Assembly: GCA_937925895.1 (NCBI GenBank)
Contig: CALANC010000094.1
Coordinates: 1-8,821 of the forward strand
Source: an uncultured Desulfobacterales bacterium
Lineage (GTDB): Bacteria > Desulfobacterota > Desulfobacteria > Desulfobacterales > UBA11574
DNA: 8,821 nt
Direction: 5' to 3'
The notes under the pieces were generated by a model that saw only the letters and a list, made by a program, of their open reading frames with translations, searched no databases and had not been told where the DNA came from. This document shows positions 1 to 7,001 of this stretch, one piece after another. The position numbers were made by a program, and so were the translations under genes. Each line of letters opens with the position of its first letter. The first letter of the stretch is position 1.

Positions 1-120
1 AATTCTGGCGCCGTGACTAGGGCGAAAACCGTATTTAAATTTTGCCTTTATAAAAATATTATCCAGCCCTCCGGATTGTGGATTGTGAACAAGATTAGGA
101 TGCGAAACTCGATTTTTTAG

Positions 121-148
121 TTGCATAGTTGTTTTTTTGTGGTAATAA
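121..148 (+). promoter_or_regulatory. Possible sigma70-type promoter of the hydroxyproline operon
   Basis: A TTGCAT hexamer (121-126) is followed after 16 bases by TAATAA (143-148), which would place transcription start near 155, just before the dyad at 159-172. The -35 match is fair and the -10 match is weak. It is called mainly because of its position ahead of the three-gene operon. The rest of 1-188 is AT-rich and holds no convincing gene; it contains a tandem GATTGTG pair at 74-87. Confidence 0.28.
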
Positions 149-158
149 AAGAGAAAAT

Positions 159-172
159 AGGTCTGAAGACCT
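159..172. promoter_or_regulatory. Candidate operator dyad for the GntR/FadR regulator
   Basis: AGGTCT and AGACCT form a perfect 6-bp inverted repeat around a 2-base centre (GA). The site ends 16 bases before the ATG of the activating enzyme. FadR-family regulators commonly bind GGTC/GACC-type half-sites, as in the E. coli FadR core TGGTC-N-GACCA. Here the half-sites are GGTC and GACC with four bases between them, three more than in FadR. The regulator encoded at 3359-4090 is the obvious candidate to bind it. The dyad is directly seen; its function is inferred. Confidence 0.42.
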
Positions 173-188
173 GAACTTTGGATAACAA

Positions 189-980
189 ATGAATATCAAT
201 ACGGGGATCATATTTAAAATCAAAAAATACGCCATCCATGACGGGCCCGGTATTCGCACCACCCTGTTTTTGAAAGGTTGCCCGCTGGATTGCTGGTGGT
301 GTCATAATCCGGAAGGACGAATGCCCGGACTTCAAGTCGTGAAGACTGATGCTTCCCCGAAGGGCAGGGGTGAGATCATCGGTGAAAAAATGTCGGTGGA
401 TGAGGTCTTGGCCGAAATCGAAAAGGACATTATCTTCTACGATGAATCCGGAGGTGGTGTCACCTTTTCGGGTGGTGAACCGCTGTTACAGGCGGCTTTT
501 TTGCTAGCCCTGTTAAAGGTCTGCCGTGATAGGGAAATCCACACGGTTGTGGACACCTCCGGCTATGTACCGGCTGAGACCTTTGTTGACGTTTGCAGCA
601 TGATCGATCTTGTCCTGTTCGACCTCAAACTCATGGATGATGAAATGCATCGCCGTTACACCGGGGTGTCCAATAGAAGAATTCTGAACAACCTGGAGGC
701 ATTGTCCGCGTCAGGAACCCCTCACCGCATCAGATTTCCACTGATACCGGGTGTAACCGATACAGATGAGAACATTGGCTCCATGGCAGAATTTGTTCTG
801 GCTATGGGTTCCCTCAATCGCATTGATATTTTACCCATGCACCGGATTGCCGATGAGAAATACAGAAGGCTCGGTTTGCAGAACAGAATGACCCATAAGC
901 AACCGCCGACCCCGAAAGAGATTGCATATGTTAAAAAACAATTTGAAGGTTACGGTTTTAGAGTTAGTTTGGGAGGATAA
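189..980 (+). CDS. hypE: Glycyl radical enzyme activating protein (radical SAM), partner of HypD
   Basis: This 263-residue cytoplasmic radical-SAM protein would cleave S-adenosylmethionine with a [4Fe-4S] cluster and abstract a hydrogen from the C-terminal glycine of the enzyme encoded next door. The N-terminal activase signature (YAIHDGPGIRTTLFLKGC) leads into the CX3CX2C cluster ligands C31, C35 and C38. A GGEP motif at 95-98 binds the SAM methionine. The family segments DTSGY (122-126), RFPLIPGVTD (182-191) and DILPMHR (213-219) follow. Most activases of this class carry a ferredoxin-like insert with two extra clusters after the first motif. Here that place holds only a short Cys-free stretch (about 44-68), as in pyruvate formate-lyase activase; the only other cysteines are C112 and C136. 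The start is the ATG at 189, with a weak GGA six bases upstream. The stop lies 2 bases before the next start, so co-translation is likely. The activase role is clear; the symbol rests on the partner. Confidence 0.93.
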   Translation: MNINTGIIFKIKKYAIHDGPGIRTTLFLKGCPLDCWWCHNPEGRMPGLQVVKTDASPKGRGEIIGEKMSVDEVLAEIEKDIIFYDESGGGVTFSGGEPLLQAAFLLALLKVCRDREIHTVVDTSGYVPAETFVDVCSMIDLVLFDLKLMDDEMHRRYTGVSNRRILNNLEALSASGTPHRIRFPLIPGVTDTDENIGSMAEFVLAMGSLNRIDILPMHRIADEKYRRLGLQNRMTHKQPPTPKEIAYVKKQFEGYGFRVSLGG

Positions 981-982
981 AC

Positions 983-3346
983 GTGAATGAGAGAATTGAG
1001 TACTTGAGAACCGGCAGTCTGGACACCCATCCGAGTGTTTCGGTTGAACGCGCCGAACTGGTTACGCAATTTTATAAAGGCGGTGTTGCACAGAAAGCGT
1101 CCATTCCGGTACAACGAGCACTTACCTTTAAACATATACTGGAAAACAAATCGATTTACATCGGAAAGGGTGAACTGATTGTGGGGGAACGGGGTCCATC
1201 TCCCAAAGCCACACCCACCTATCCCGAAGTCTGCATCCATTCAATGGAGGATCTTGACCTGATCGCTTCCAGAGAGAAAATCTCTTTTTCTGTTGATGAT
1301 GAAACCCGAAACATCTACCAGAACAAGGTGATTCCATTTTGGATCGGCAAGTCCATTCGCGAGAAGATATTTTCCAATATGTCAGCAGAATGGCTCGATG
1401 CCTATGGCGCAGGGGTTTTTACAGAATTCCAAGAACAGCGTTCTCCGGGACACACCGCTTTGGGGGATAAAATATATTCCCAGGGTCTTGAGGATATTAA
1501 AGAAGAAATCAAAACGTCGCTTAATGGCCTCGATTTTTTCAATGACCCGAAAGCCTTAGATAAACAGGAACAGTTGCAGGCCATGACCATAGCGGCAGAT
1601 GCGTTGATCGTTTTTTCCCAAAGGTACGTTGAGAAACTGAAGGCGCTGGCAAACGAAGAAAAGGATGCCGGACGAAAAGCCGAATTGTTTCAGATGGCGG
1701 ATATTTGTAAACGAGTGCCGGCCCAATCACCGCGAACATTTTGGGAGGCTCTACAGTACTACTGGTTCGTACATGTGGGGGTGATTACCGAGCTTAATCC
1801 CTGGGATTCTTTTAACCCGGGGCGGCTCGATCAACATCTGTATCCCTTTTACAAAAAAGAAATTGAGGCAGGGACATTAACCAAGGAAAGTGCCCGGGAA
1901 TTGCTCTGTGCATTCTGGATCAAGTTCAACAATCATCCGGCCCCCCCCAAAACCGGCGTCACACTTCAAGAAAGCAACACCTACGTTGATTTTGCTCTGA
2001 TCAATCTTGGCGGGCTCAAGAAAGACAACACCGATGCAGTCAACGAACTGACTTTCCTAATACTTGATGTGATCGAGGAAATGCGCCTGCTGCAGCCAGG
2101 TTCAATGGTTCAATTAAGCAAGAAAAACCCTGACCGTTTTATCAACCGGGCCCTTAAGATTGTTAAAACCGGGTTTGGCCAACCCTCCATCTTCAATGCC
2201 GATGCCATTGTTCAGGAGTTGGTCCGTCAAGGTAAAGCCGTTGAAGATGCGCGGGAAGGGGGAGCCAGCGGATGTGTAGAAGCCGGAGCGTTCGGTAGGG
2301 AAGCATATTTTTTGACCGGCTATTTCAATTTACCCAAAATCCTGGAGATTATGCTTCACAACGGCATGGATCCAAGAACCGGAAAACAAATCGGTCCTGA
2401 AACCGGGAACCCTGCCGGTTTTGAAACCTTTGCTGAACTGTTTGGCGCCTTCAAAAAACAGCTTCAGTATTTCATCGACATCAAAATCAAAGGAAACAAT
2501 ATCATTGAACGGATCAATGCCAAATACATGCCCGTGCCTTTTCTTTCTTTATTCATCGATGACTGCGTCACCAACGGCAAAGATTACAACGCAGGCGGTG
2601 CCAGATACAATACCTCTTACATCCAGGGGGTCGGGCTGGGGACCATAACCGATTCCTTGGCTGCCCTCAAATATCACGTATACGACAATCGGACAATTGC
2701 CATGACGGATCTTCTCAATACACTCAAAACTGATTTTCAAGACAATGAAGACTTCAGGAAGCAGCTGGTGAACAATACACCCAAATATGGTAATGATGAC
2801 GACTATGCCGACGACATCATGAAAGAGATTTTTGAAAGTTATTATGAAGCAATCAATGGTCGGCCCAACACCAGGGGCGGGGCCTACCGGGTTAATCTTC
2901 TGCCGACGACCTGTCATATCTATTTCGGCAGTATGATTGATGCGCTTCCAGATGGTCGCCGAGCGGGACGACCCCTTTCCGAGGGAATATCTCCGGTGCA
3001 GGGAGCGGATCGTAACGGTCCCACAGCCGTTGCAAAATCGGCGGCAAAGATCGATCATATACGGACCGGCGGCACCTTGCTCAATCAAAAATTCCTGCCG
3101 CAGGTATTGGAGGATGATCAGGGAATCACCAAGCTGGCTCATTTGATCCGGGCTTACTTTAAGATGGACGGCCACCATATGCAGTTTAACGTGGTCAACA
3201 GTAAAGAATTACGCCGGGCACAGGATAATCCGGATGACTACAGGCACCTGATCGTTCGGGTGGCCGGTTACAGTGATTATTTTGTTGATTTAACGCTGCA
3301 GCTGCAGAATGAAATTATTGAGAGAACCGCTCATAAAGGGTTCTAA
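983..3346 (+). CDS. hypD: Glycyl radical enzyme, probable trans-4-hydroxy-L-proline dehydratase
   Basis: This 787-residue glycyl radical enzyme would dehydrate trans-4-hydroxy-L-proline to 1-pyrroline-5-carboxylate in the cytoplasm. Thiyl-radical Cys431 lies in SGCVEAGAFG (429-438) with base Glu433. The glycyl radical is at Gly762 in VRVAGYSDYF (758-767). Compared from memory with Clostridioides difficile HypD (about 789 residues), the pocket residues are all present: F149 and H157 (FTEFQEQRSPGH), D275 (PWDSF), S331, D336 and F337 (ESNTYVDF), Y447 (TGY) and T642 (LPTTC). Long segments such as TPKYGNDDDYAD also agree. This combination separates it from glycerol or propanediol dehydratase, choline lyase and the sulfonate lyases. 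It starts with GTG at 983, supported by GGGAGGA at 971-977. A run of eight C at 1941-1948 does not break the frame. No proC or proline catabolic gene is visible nearby. This is not the hydrogenase-maturation HypD. The enzyme class is certain and the substrate assignment strong. Confidence 0.92.
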   Translation: MNERIEYLRTGSLDTHPSVSVERAELVTQFYKGGVAQKASIPVQRALTFKHILENKSIYIGKGELIVGERGPSPKATPTYPEVCIHSMEDLDLIASREKISFSVDDETRNIYQNKVIPFWIGKSIREKIFSNMSAEWLDAYGAGVFTEFQEQRSPGHTALGDKIYSQGLEDIKEEIKTSLNGLDFFNDPKALDKQEQLQAMTIAADALIVFSQRYVEKLKALANEEKDAGRKAELFQMADICKRVPAQSPRTFWEALQYYWFVHVGVITELNPWDSFNPGRLDQHLYPFYKKEIEAGTLTKESARELLCAFWIKFNNHPAPPKTGVTLQESNTYVDFALINLGGLKKDNTDAVNELTFLILDVIEEMRLLQPGSMVQLSKKNPDRFINRALKIVKTGFGQPSIFNADAIVQELVRQGKAVEDAREGGASGCVEAGAFGREAYFLTGYFNLPKILEIMLHNGMDPRTGKQIGPETGNPAGFETFAELFGAFKKQLQYFIDIKIKGNNIIERINAKYMPVPFLSLFIDDCVTNGKDYNAGGARYNTSYIQGVGLGTITDSLAALKYHVYDNRTIAMTDLLNTLKTDFQDNEDFRKQLVNNTPKYGNDDDYADDIMKEIFESYYEAINGRPNTRGGAYRVNLLPTTCHIYFGSMIDALPDGRRAGRPLSEGISPVQGADRNGPTAVAKSAAKIDHIRTGGTLLNQKFLPQVLEDDQGITKLAHLIRAYFKMDGHHMQFNVVNSKELRRAQDNPDDYRHLIVRVAGYSDYFVDLTLQLQNEIIERTAHKGF

Positions 3347-3358
3347 CCCGGATATTTC

Positions 3359-4090
3359 ATGAAAATTTTTCAGCAAATTTATTTTATGACTTTCGAAACG
3401 ATCCATAAAAGTTCGGCGCCGGAAAAGGTCGTTGAACAGATTTTACAAAAAATAAATGCGGGAGAATTACAGCCGGGAAGTCGACTTCCTTCCCAAAAAG
3501 AACTGGCACAAAAAATGGGCGTGGGGCGCTCTTCGATGCGAGAAGCCATTAATGCACTGGTGGTGATGGGTTATCTCGAAGCGATTCATGGAAAGGGAAC
3601 GTTCATTCGTCAGACGCTTCCGGCAGCCGGTTTTTCCTCGGAGGGTCTTCGTGCCGCTTTAACAGCCGGCAGTATTTTCGATCTCATGGAAGCGCGCCAG
3701 GTTTTAGAGTGCAAATCCGCAAAGCTGGCTGCAGAAAGGGCTGAACCCGCACAAATAAAAAAATTGAAAAAGGTACTGAAAAAAGTCAAAGCCACTGAAA
3801 AAGACTACACCATCTTTTTACAGGCGGATATCGATTTTCATGCTTGTCTCGCAGAAGCAACCGGCAATAAAGTAATTTGTGAAATGACCAAAATGGTACT
3901 AGAAAAAGTCGTTCGCCATCACTCACGTCTGAAAACGACGAAACTGTCATCTGAATATCGCCTGTTTTCAATCCATTCGGCAAACAAGGTGGTTAACCAC
4001 ATAGAAAACGGTGAAGGAGAAAAAGCCTCAGCATGGATGGCGAGACATCTGAAAGCGATTAATGACGAGTTGAAAAGTATTATTACCTAG
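3359..4090 (+). CDS. GntR-family transcriptional regulator, FadR/FCD subfamily
   Basis: This 243-residue protein is a probable ligand-responsive dimeric repressor. The N-terminal winged helix-turn-helix covers about residues 20-84, with the GntR signature G40-SRLPSQKELAQKMGVGRSSMREAINAL and the wing IHGKGTFIR (76-84). The C-terminal FCD effector domain covers about 105-235. It shows the D-x3-H metal motif D157/H161 (ADIDFH), with H206 and H230 as likely further ligands, so a metal-assisted carboxylate ligand is expected. The gene starts 12 bases after the glycyl radical enzyme stop and is probably co-transcribed with it. The likely role is local control of the hydroxyproline operon through the dyad at 159-172, with hydroxyproline or a product as effector; that is inference. 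Neither start has a good ribosome binding site: ATG 3359 is used here, but ATG 3386 (residue 10) is possible and keeps the whole domain. Confidence 0.9.
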   Translation: MKIFQQIYFMTFETIHKSSAPEKVVEQILQKINAGELQPGSRLPSQKELAQKMGVGRSSMREAINALVVMGYLEAIHGKGTFIRQTLPAAGFSSEGLRAALTAGSIFDLMEARQVLECKSAKLAAERAEPAQIKKLKKVLKKVKATEKDYTIFLQADIDFHACLAEATGNKVICEMTKMVLEKVVRHHSRLKTTKLSSEYRLFSIHSANKVVNHIENGEGEKASAWMARHLKAINDELKSIIT

Positions 4091-4230
4091 TTTCCATCCA
4101 TAAATGGCCCTTTTTGCCCGGATCTGCGTTCTCCGCGGGTTTTCGGCTGCGGCGTACTGGGAGTACGCCTCACCGTAAACCCTTGTGTGGCCTTGATCTG
4201 GACAAAAATTGCTCATTTATGAATTGGAAA
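4091..4230. repeat. 140-bp imperfect palindrome (MITE/REP-like element or large hairpin)
   Basis: The two halves are reverse complements along almost the whole length. The centre is GGCGTACT (4151-4158), a GGG loop and AGTACGCC (4162-4169). Matching outer pairs are TTTCCA (4091-4096) with TGGAAA (4225-4230), CATAAATG (4099-4106) with CATTTATG (4214-4221), and 4111-4124 with 4195-4208 (12 of 14 positions). Near the centre, 4138-4145 pairs imperfectly with 4174-4182. It begins on the base after the regulator's stop codon and has no coding content. Its size, AT-rich ends and GC-rich centre suggest a non-autonomous dispersed repeat. It could also end transcription from either side. I see no clear target-site duplication and only one copy in this window. 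Confidence 0.72.
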
Positions 4231-4355
4231 CACATTGTATCCATTTTAAAGATGTGGATGGACAACACCTAAAACCTTCATGGAAGTTTTTGAAATGAAG
4301 AAGATATTTAATATCTATTGTGGCGAATCGGCTATTGCAAAAGCCAGGTATTAAG

Positions 4356-5681
4356 TCATTTTTGTTGTTCTTCAAGCCTTTTGCTGAGTTTGACAGGGTA
4401 AGATACAGTCTCGTAAATTGTTTTGTATTTTTCGTTTAGCAAAGAAAAGTTGTTTTTGAATCGATGCCGGATATCAGCAAGCGATGGGTGAGGGTTCAGC
4501 AATTTTCCGTTTTCCAGGACCATTTCCAGCAAGGGTGTTCCTCCGGGAATGCTTTCATCTCTCAAGCCGATAATATCCTCGAGATGGGAACCATTTGTAT
4601 CTGGTTTCCTAAAAACCTGCTTTTCACCGGCAATGGTGACCTTGTCCGGGCTGAGTTTTCTGACATTGCGGTGGTTGAACCTGACCATTTTGTAAACGAT
4701 GTCCAGATAAGGGGCATCGGCGGATACACCTGCTTTGGTACCGACACCAAAAGCATCGATTTTGCCACCTTCCGAGATGACCCTGGCTATTTTAAACTCG
4801 TCAAAACCACTGCTGGCAAAAATTTTTACCTCAAAAAGCCCGGCGTCGTCTAAAATATCCCGGACTTTTTGGCTTAAATCCGCCATATCTCCACTGTCGA
4901 GCCTGACACCAACGAGCGAATTTCCTCTTTCTTGCAATGCTTTGGCTATTTTGACCGCATTTTTGGCACCTTGAAGCGTGTCGTAGGTATCGATCAGAAG
5001 GATGGTGCTTTCAGGGAATGTGTCTGAATAGGCATAAAATGCTTCTAACTCGTCACTAAAAGCTTCAATATAAGAGTGAGCCATCGTCCCGGAGGTGGGT
5101 ATCTCGTATATTTTACCGGCTAGAACATTACTCGTGCCCGCAAATCCTGCCAGATACGTATTGCGGGCCACTTTTATCCCTGCATCTTGACCTTGGGTTC
5201 TCCGTAAGGAAAAGTCAATTAATGGACGACCGCCGGCGGCATATATACACCTGGCTGCTTTTGAGGCAATCATCGTCTGAAATCCGATCGTGTTCAGCAC
5301 CGCCGTTTCAATAATCTGGGCTTCAATAATCGGCGCAGTCACTTCCAGGATCGGTTCGTTTGAAAAAAAAATGGTGCCTTCAGACATGGCATACACATCA
5401 CCGGAAAATTGGAGCCGGGAAAGATATGAAATAAAATCATCGGAGAAAAGGCCTGTTGATCTCAAATATTGTCGGTCTTGTTTGGAGAAATGAAATGCCG
5501 TCAGAGCGTTCAAAACGTCCTCGAGACCGGCAGCAACAAAAAAATTTCTCTCGGGATGGGTGTTTCTGATGAATAGGGAAAATGTGGCCGGGGAAAATAT
5601 ACGATGGGCATAATAACTGGCAGCCATGGTCAGTTCGTAGAGATCGGTAAAAAGGGGGCCTGCTTGATGCGTTTTGATCAT
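4356..5681 (-). CDS. pncB: Nicotinate phosphoribosyltransferase
   Basis: This 441-residue cytoplasmic enzyme joins nicotinate to PRPP, with ATP hydrolysis, to form nicotinate mononucleotide: the entry step of the Preiss-Handler NAD salvage route. The family start LFTDLYELTMAASYY (10-24) is clear. SLRRTQGQDAG (158-168) follows, then SGTMAHSYIEAF (197-208) with the probable phosphorylated histidine H202. The phosphate-binding side of the type II phosphoribosyltransferase barrel shows VRLDSGDM (259-266), ASSGFDE (289-295) and FGVGT (311-315). The length is normal for the family. The ATG at 5681 is the only usable start, since an in-frame stop lies nine codons upstream. Its ribosome binding site is weak, so translation may depend on coupling to the upstream hydrolase gene, whose stop is 31 bases away. 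That neighbour would supply nicotinate from nicotinamide. Downstream (4231-4355) I see no clear terminator other than the palindrome at 4091-4230. Confidence 0.95.
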   Translation of the reverse strand: MIKTHQAGPLFTDLYELTMAASYYAHRIFSPATFSLFIRNTHPERNFFVAAGLEDVLNALTAFHFSKQDRQYLRSTGLFSDDFISYLSRLQFSGDVYAMSEGTIFFSNEPILEVTAPIIEAQIIETAVLNTIGFQTMIASKAARCIYAAGGRPLIDFSLRRTQGQDAGIKVARNTYLAGFAGTSNVLAGKIYEIPTSGTMAHSYIEAFSDELEAFYAYSDTFPESTILLIDTYDTLQGAKNAVKIAKALQERGNSLVGVRLDSGDMADLSQKVRDILDDAGLFEVKIFASSGFDEFKIARVISEGGKIDAFGVGTKAGVSADAPYLDIVYKMVRFNHRNVRKLSPDKVTIAGEKQVFRKPDTNGSHLEDIIGLRDESIPGGTPLLEMVLENGKLLNPHPSLADIRHRFKNNFSLLNEKYKTIYETVSYPVKLSKRLEEQQK

Positions 5682-5712
5682 TGAACACCGGTTCCAAAGT
5701 TCTATTTTTCAT

Positions 5713-6747
5713 TTAAAGGGAAATGCCGGGCAAGCTCTCCAGATCATCTGTTGAACGGCACAGATGCATTCCTGCATCGGAGAACCGTTTAAAAGCCGCA
5801 TCGGCCTGGAGCGTATAATCCACAACATCGGGAATGACCACCGGAGATGTACAGTCTTCCAGGAGATACACCCTTTCTGCCAGGCGATCGTCCGAGGCCC
5901 TTATTTCACTTAACATGTCATCAATCGTCCAGGCGACACAATGACTTTTGGCCTGTCCTGCTATAATAACCGCATCAAATTCCAGGAGTTTTTTTATCAG
6001 ACCGGTATTTTTATCAGCGATTTGATCTCCGTCGGCATCGTTCATTACTTCTGGTTTCAGCACCGAATAATTCTCCGTAAAAGGGTTGTTTCCTTTAACC
6101 TGGAAGTCAGTCATGCAGTACCTGGCGATTCCGTGAAAAAAGACGGCTTCCTCAACTGCAGAAACCAGTGCATGGCCAATCCCACCCAGCATAGCATGAT
6201 AGGGCCAGATGGTAAGATCATATTTGCCACCATCTTGCAATGTCCGAGTATAGTGGCTTAGAAATGTCTGTCCATACGCCTCGTCAATGTTTAAGCTTTG
6301 AGCAACTTTGGGGTTGAACTTCCAGACCCCCTTTTCTATATCCTCAGTAGAAATCAGCGTGTAAGGATCCGGATGATCGCCTGTCTCGTTGATTAAAAAA
6401 ATACTGTGGAAGATTTGTATAGCCTGGTGCGTATCCATTGTTGGACAGATTTGGGTAATTACGTTAAGGTTACGGTATATGAATTCGGACAGTCTTCGAT
6501 TGTCATCAACAGCAGCCGTTCCTGAACGTCCACCTACATAGAGTTCGAAATCGGGGATACAGAAGGTATTCTGAACATCAACTATCAGCAGACAGATTTT
6601 GAACTTATCCTCGGTGGAGGTCTGTATCTGGTGACGTTTTGCCCAATTATTTGCATCTATGGCACGCTCATGATAGGGAACTCTCCACACGTGACCTACT
6701 TTACCAGGATCATAATGAGGTGGAATCGGCAGTTCATTTCGTGGCAT
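5713..6747 (-). CDS. Isochorismatase-fold cysteine hydrolase, probable nicotinamidase
   Basis: This 344-residue protein has the cysteine-hydrolase layout of nicotinamidases. The triad is D57 ([10 protein letters not shown]), K231 (SVLKPE) and C270 ([12 protein letters not shown]). The expected metal-site residues are D105 and H107 (MDTH) and H184 (WPYH). The likely reaction is nicotinamide to nicotinate plus ammonia, which the next gene would use, making a PncA-PncB pair. It is much longer than common PncA (about 180-220 residues): about 50 residues precede the first strand, and extra segments lie between MDTH and WPYH and between WPYH and the catalytic Cys. No signal peptide or membrane segment is seen. 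I chose ATG 6747 because AAAGGA lies six bases upstream; a TTG at 6789 would add 14 residues but has no comparable support. Another amidase or isochorismatase-like substrate is possible, so no symbol is given. Confidence 0.85.
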   Translation of the reverse strand: MPRNELPIPPHYDPGKVGHVWRVPYHERAIDANNWAKRHQIQTSTEDKFKICLLIVDVQNTFCIPDFELYVGGRSGTAAVDDNRRLSEFIYRNLNVITQICPTMDTHQAIQIFHSIFLINETGDHPDPYTLISTEDIEKGVWKFNPKVAQSLNIDEAYGQTFLSHYTRTLQDGGKYDLTIWPYHAMLGGIGHALVSAVEEAVFFHGIARYCMTDFQVKGNNPFTENYSVLKPEVMNDADGDQIADKNTGLIKKLLEFDAVIIAGQAKSHCVAWTIDDMLSEIRASDDRLAERVYLLEDCTSPVVIPDVVDYTLQADAAFKRFSDAGMHLCRSTDDLESLPGISL

Positions 6748-6753
6748 AGGATA

Positions 6754-6759
6754 TCCTTT
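6754..6759 (-). promoter_or_regulatory. Ribosome binding site that fixes the hydrolase start
   Basis: AAAGGA on the minus strand ends six bases before ATG 6747. It favours this start over the upstream TTG at 6789. Confidence 0.7.
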
Positions 6760-6813
6760 TTCTTCGTCCAAATTGAGGCAAGCGGTCAAAAAAAGTGAAG
6801 TAAATTAACTGAT

Positions 6814-6827
6814 TGTATTAAAATACA
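6814..6827. promoter_or_regulatory. Candidate operator over the NAD-salvage promoter
   Basis: TGTATT and AATACA form a perfect 6-bp inverted repeat around AA. The dyad covers the proposed -10 box (6820-6825) of the minus-strand promoter, the usual place for a repressor. I do not recognise it as a site of a named NAD regulator such as NrtR or NiaR. Confidence 0.38.
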
Positions 6828-6847
6828 CAGCAAAGCCGAATTGTCAA
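6820..6847 (-). promoter_or_regulatory. Sigma70-type promoter of the NAD-salvage operon
   Basis: On the minus strand a perfect TTGACA (-35, 6847-6842) is followed after 16 bases by TATTTT (-10, 6825-6820). Transcription would start near 6813 and give a leader of about 65 bases before ATG 6747. Confidence 0.55.
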
Positions 6848-6904
6848 ACAATAACCTTGTGACGATCTGAGTCTGCAATCACCTATTATTATTACTTTAT
6901 CCGC

Positions 6905-6957
6905 TGTCACAGATAGACGAATTAAATTTCGTATTGCAAAATAACAGCAGTGTGACA
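6905..6957. promoter_or_regulatory. Spaced inverted repeat at the metal-operon promoter
   Basis: TGTCACA (6905-6911) and TGTGACA (6951-6957) are exact reverse complements 39 bases apart. The right copy lies in the spacer of the promoter at 6934-6963. A related TGTGAC occurs at 6858-6863. A smaller ACGAA/TTCGT dyad sits between the arms at 6918-6933. A looping repressor or a metal sensor could use these sites, but the pattern does not match a Zur or Fur box that I recognise. Confidence 0.3.
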
Positions 6958-6963
6958 TATACT
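6934..6963 (+). promoter_or_regulatory. Probable promoter of the metal-uptake operon
   Basis: TTGCAA (6934-6939) is followed after 18 bases by TATACT (6958-6963), which matches the sigma70 -10 box at five of six positions. Transcription would start near 6970, about 30 bases before the first gene. Confidence 0.5.
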
Positions 6964-7001
6964 GTTTTTCCCCCATAGTCGTAGGAAAGGAATAGAGTAA
7001 A

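Noticed and set aside
1..5. The window begins with AATTC, like an EcoRI-cut end.
   Set aside because: Five bases prove nothing about cloning, and the other end shows no matching site.
1..120. A frame open from the left edge to a TAG at 118-120 (39 codons).
   Set aside because: An open stretch this short is common by chance. The translation resembles no family I recognise, and the region is AT-rich like an intergenic leader.
1941..1948. A run of eight C that could be a sequencing frameshift or slippage site in hypD.
   Set aside because: The frame is intact, and the local residues NNHPAPPK match the family on both sides.
2549..3178. A 209-codon minus-strand open frame inside hypD.
   Set aside because: It is a shadow of the strongly conserved + strand gene, and its product resembles nothing known.
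4270..4291. A short hairpin, CTTC-ATG-GAAG flanked by AAAA and TTTT.
   Set aside because: The stem has a bulge and is weak, and it is about 180 bases past the regulator's stop, beyond the much stronger palindrome.
4302..4316. A 15-bp palindrome (AGATATT-T-AATATCT) downstream of the phosphoribosyltransferase gene.
   Set aside because: It is all weak AT pairs apart from two GC pairs, and it has no adjacent T-run, so it is neither a convincing terminator nor a clear operator.
4330..4345. A near-palindrome GGCT...AGCC with TTGCAA at its centre, just past the phosphoribosyltransferase stop.
   Set aside because: The stem is only four pairs and no T-run follows on the minus strand, so it is not a credible terminator.
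4464..4853. A 129-codon + strand open frame inside the nicotinate phosphoribosyltransferase gene.
   Set aside because: It lies antisense to conserved catalytic segments, has no ribosome binding site support and no family resemblance.
6748..6789. An N-terminal extension of the hydrolase from TTG 6789.
   Set aside because: ATG 6747 has a well-placed AAAGGA, while the TTG lacks a similar site and the added 14 residues look non-conserved.
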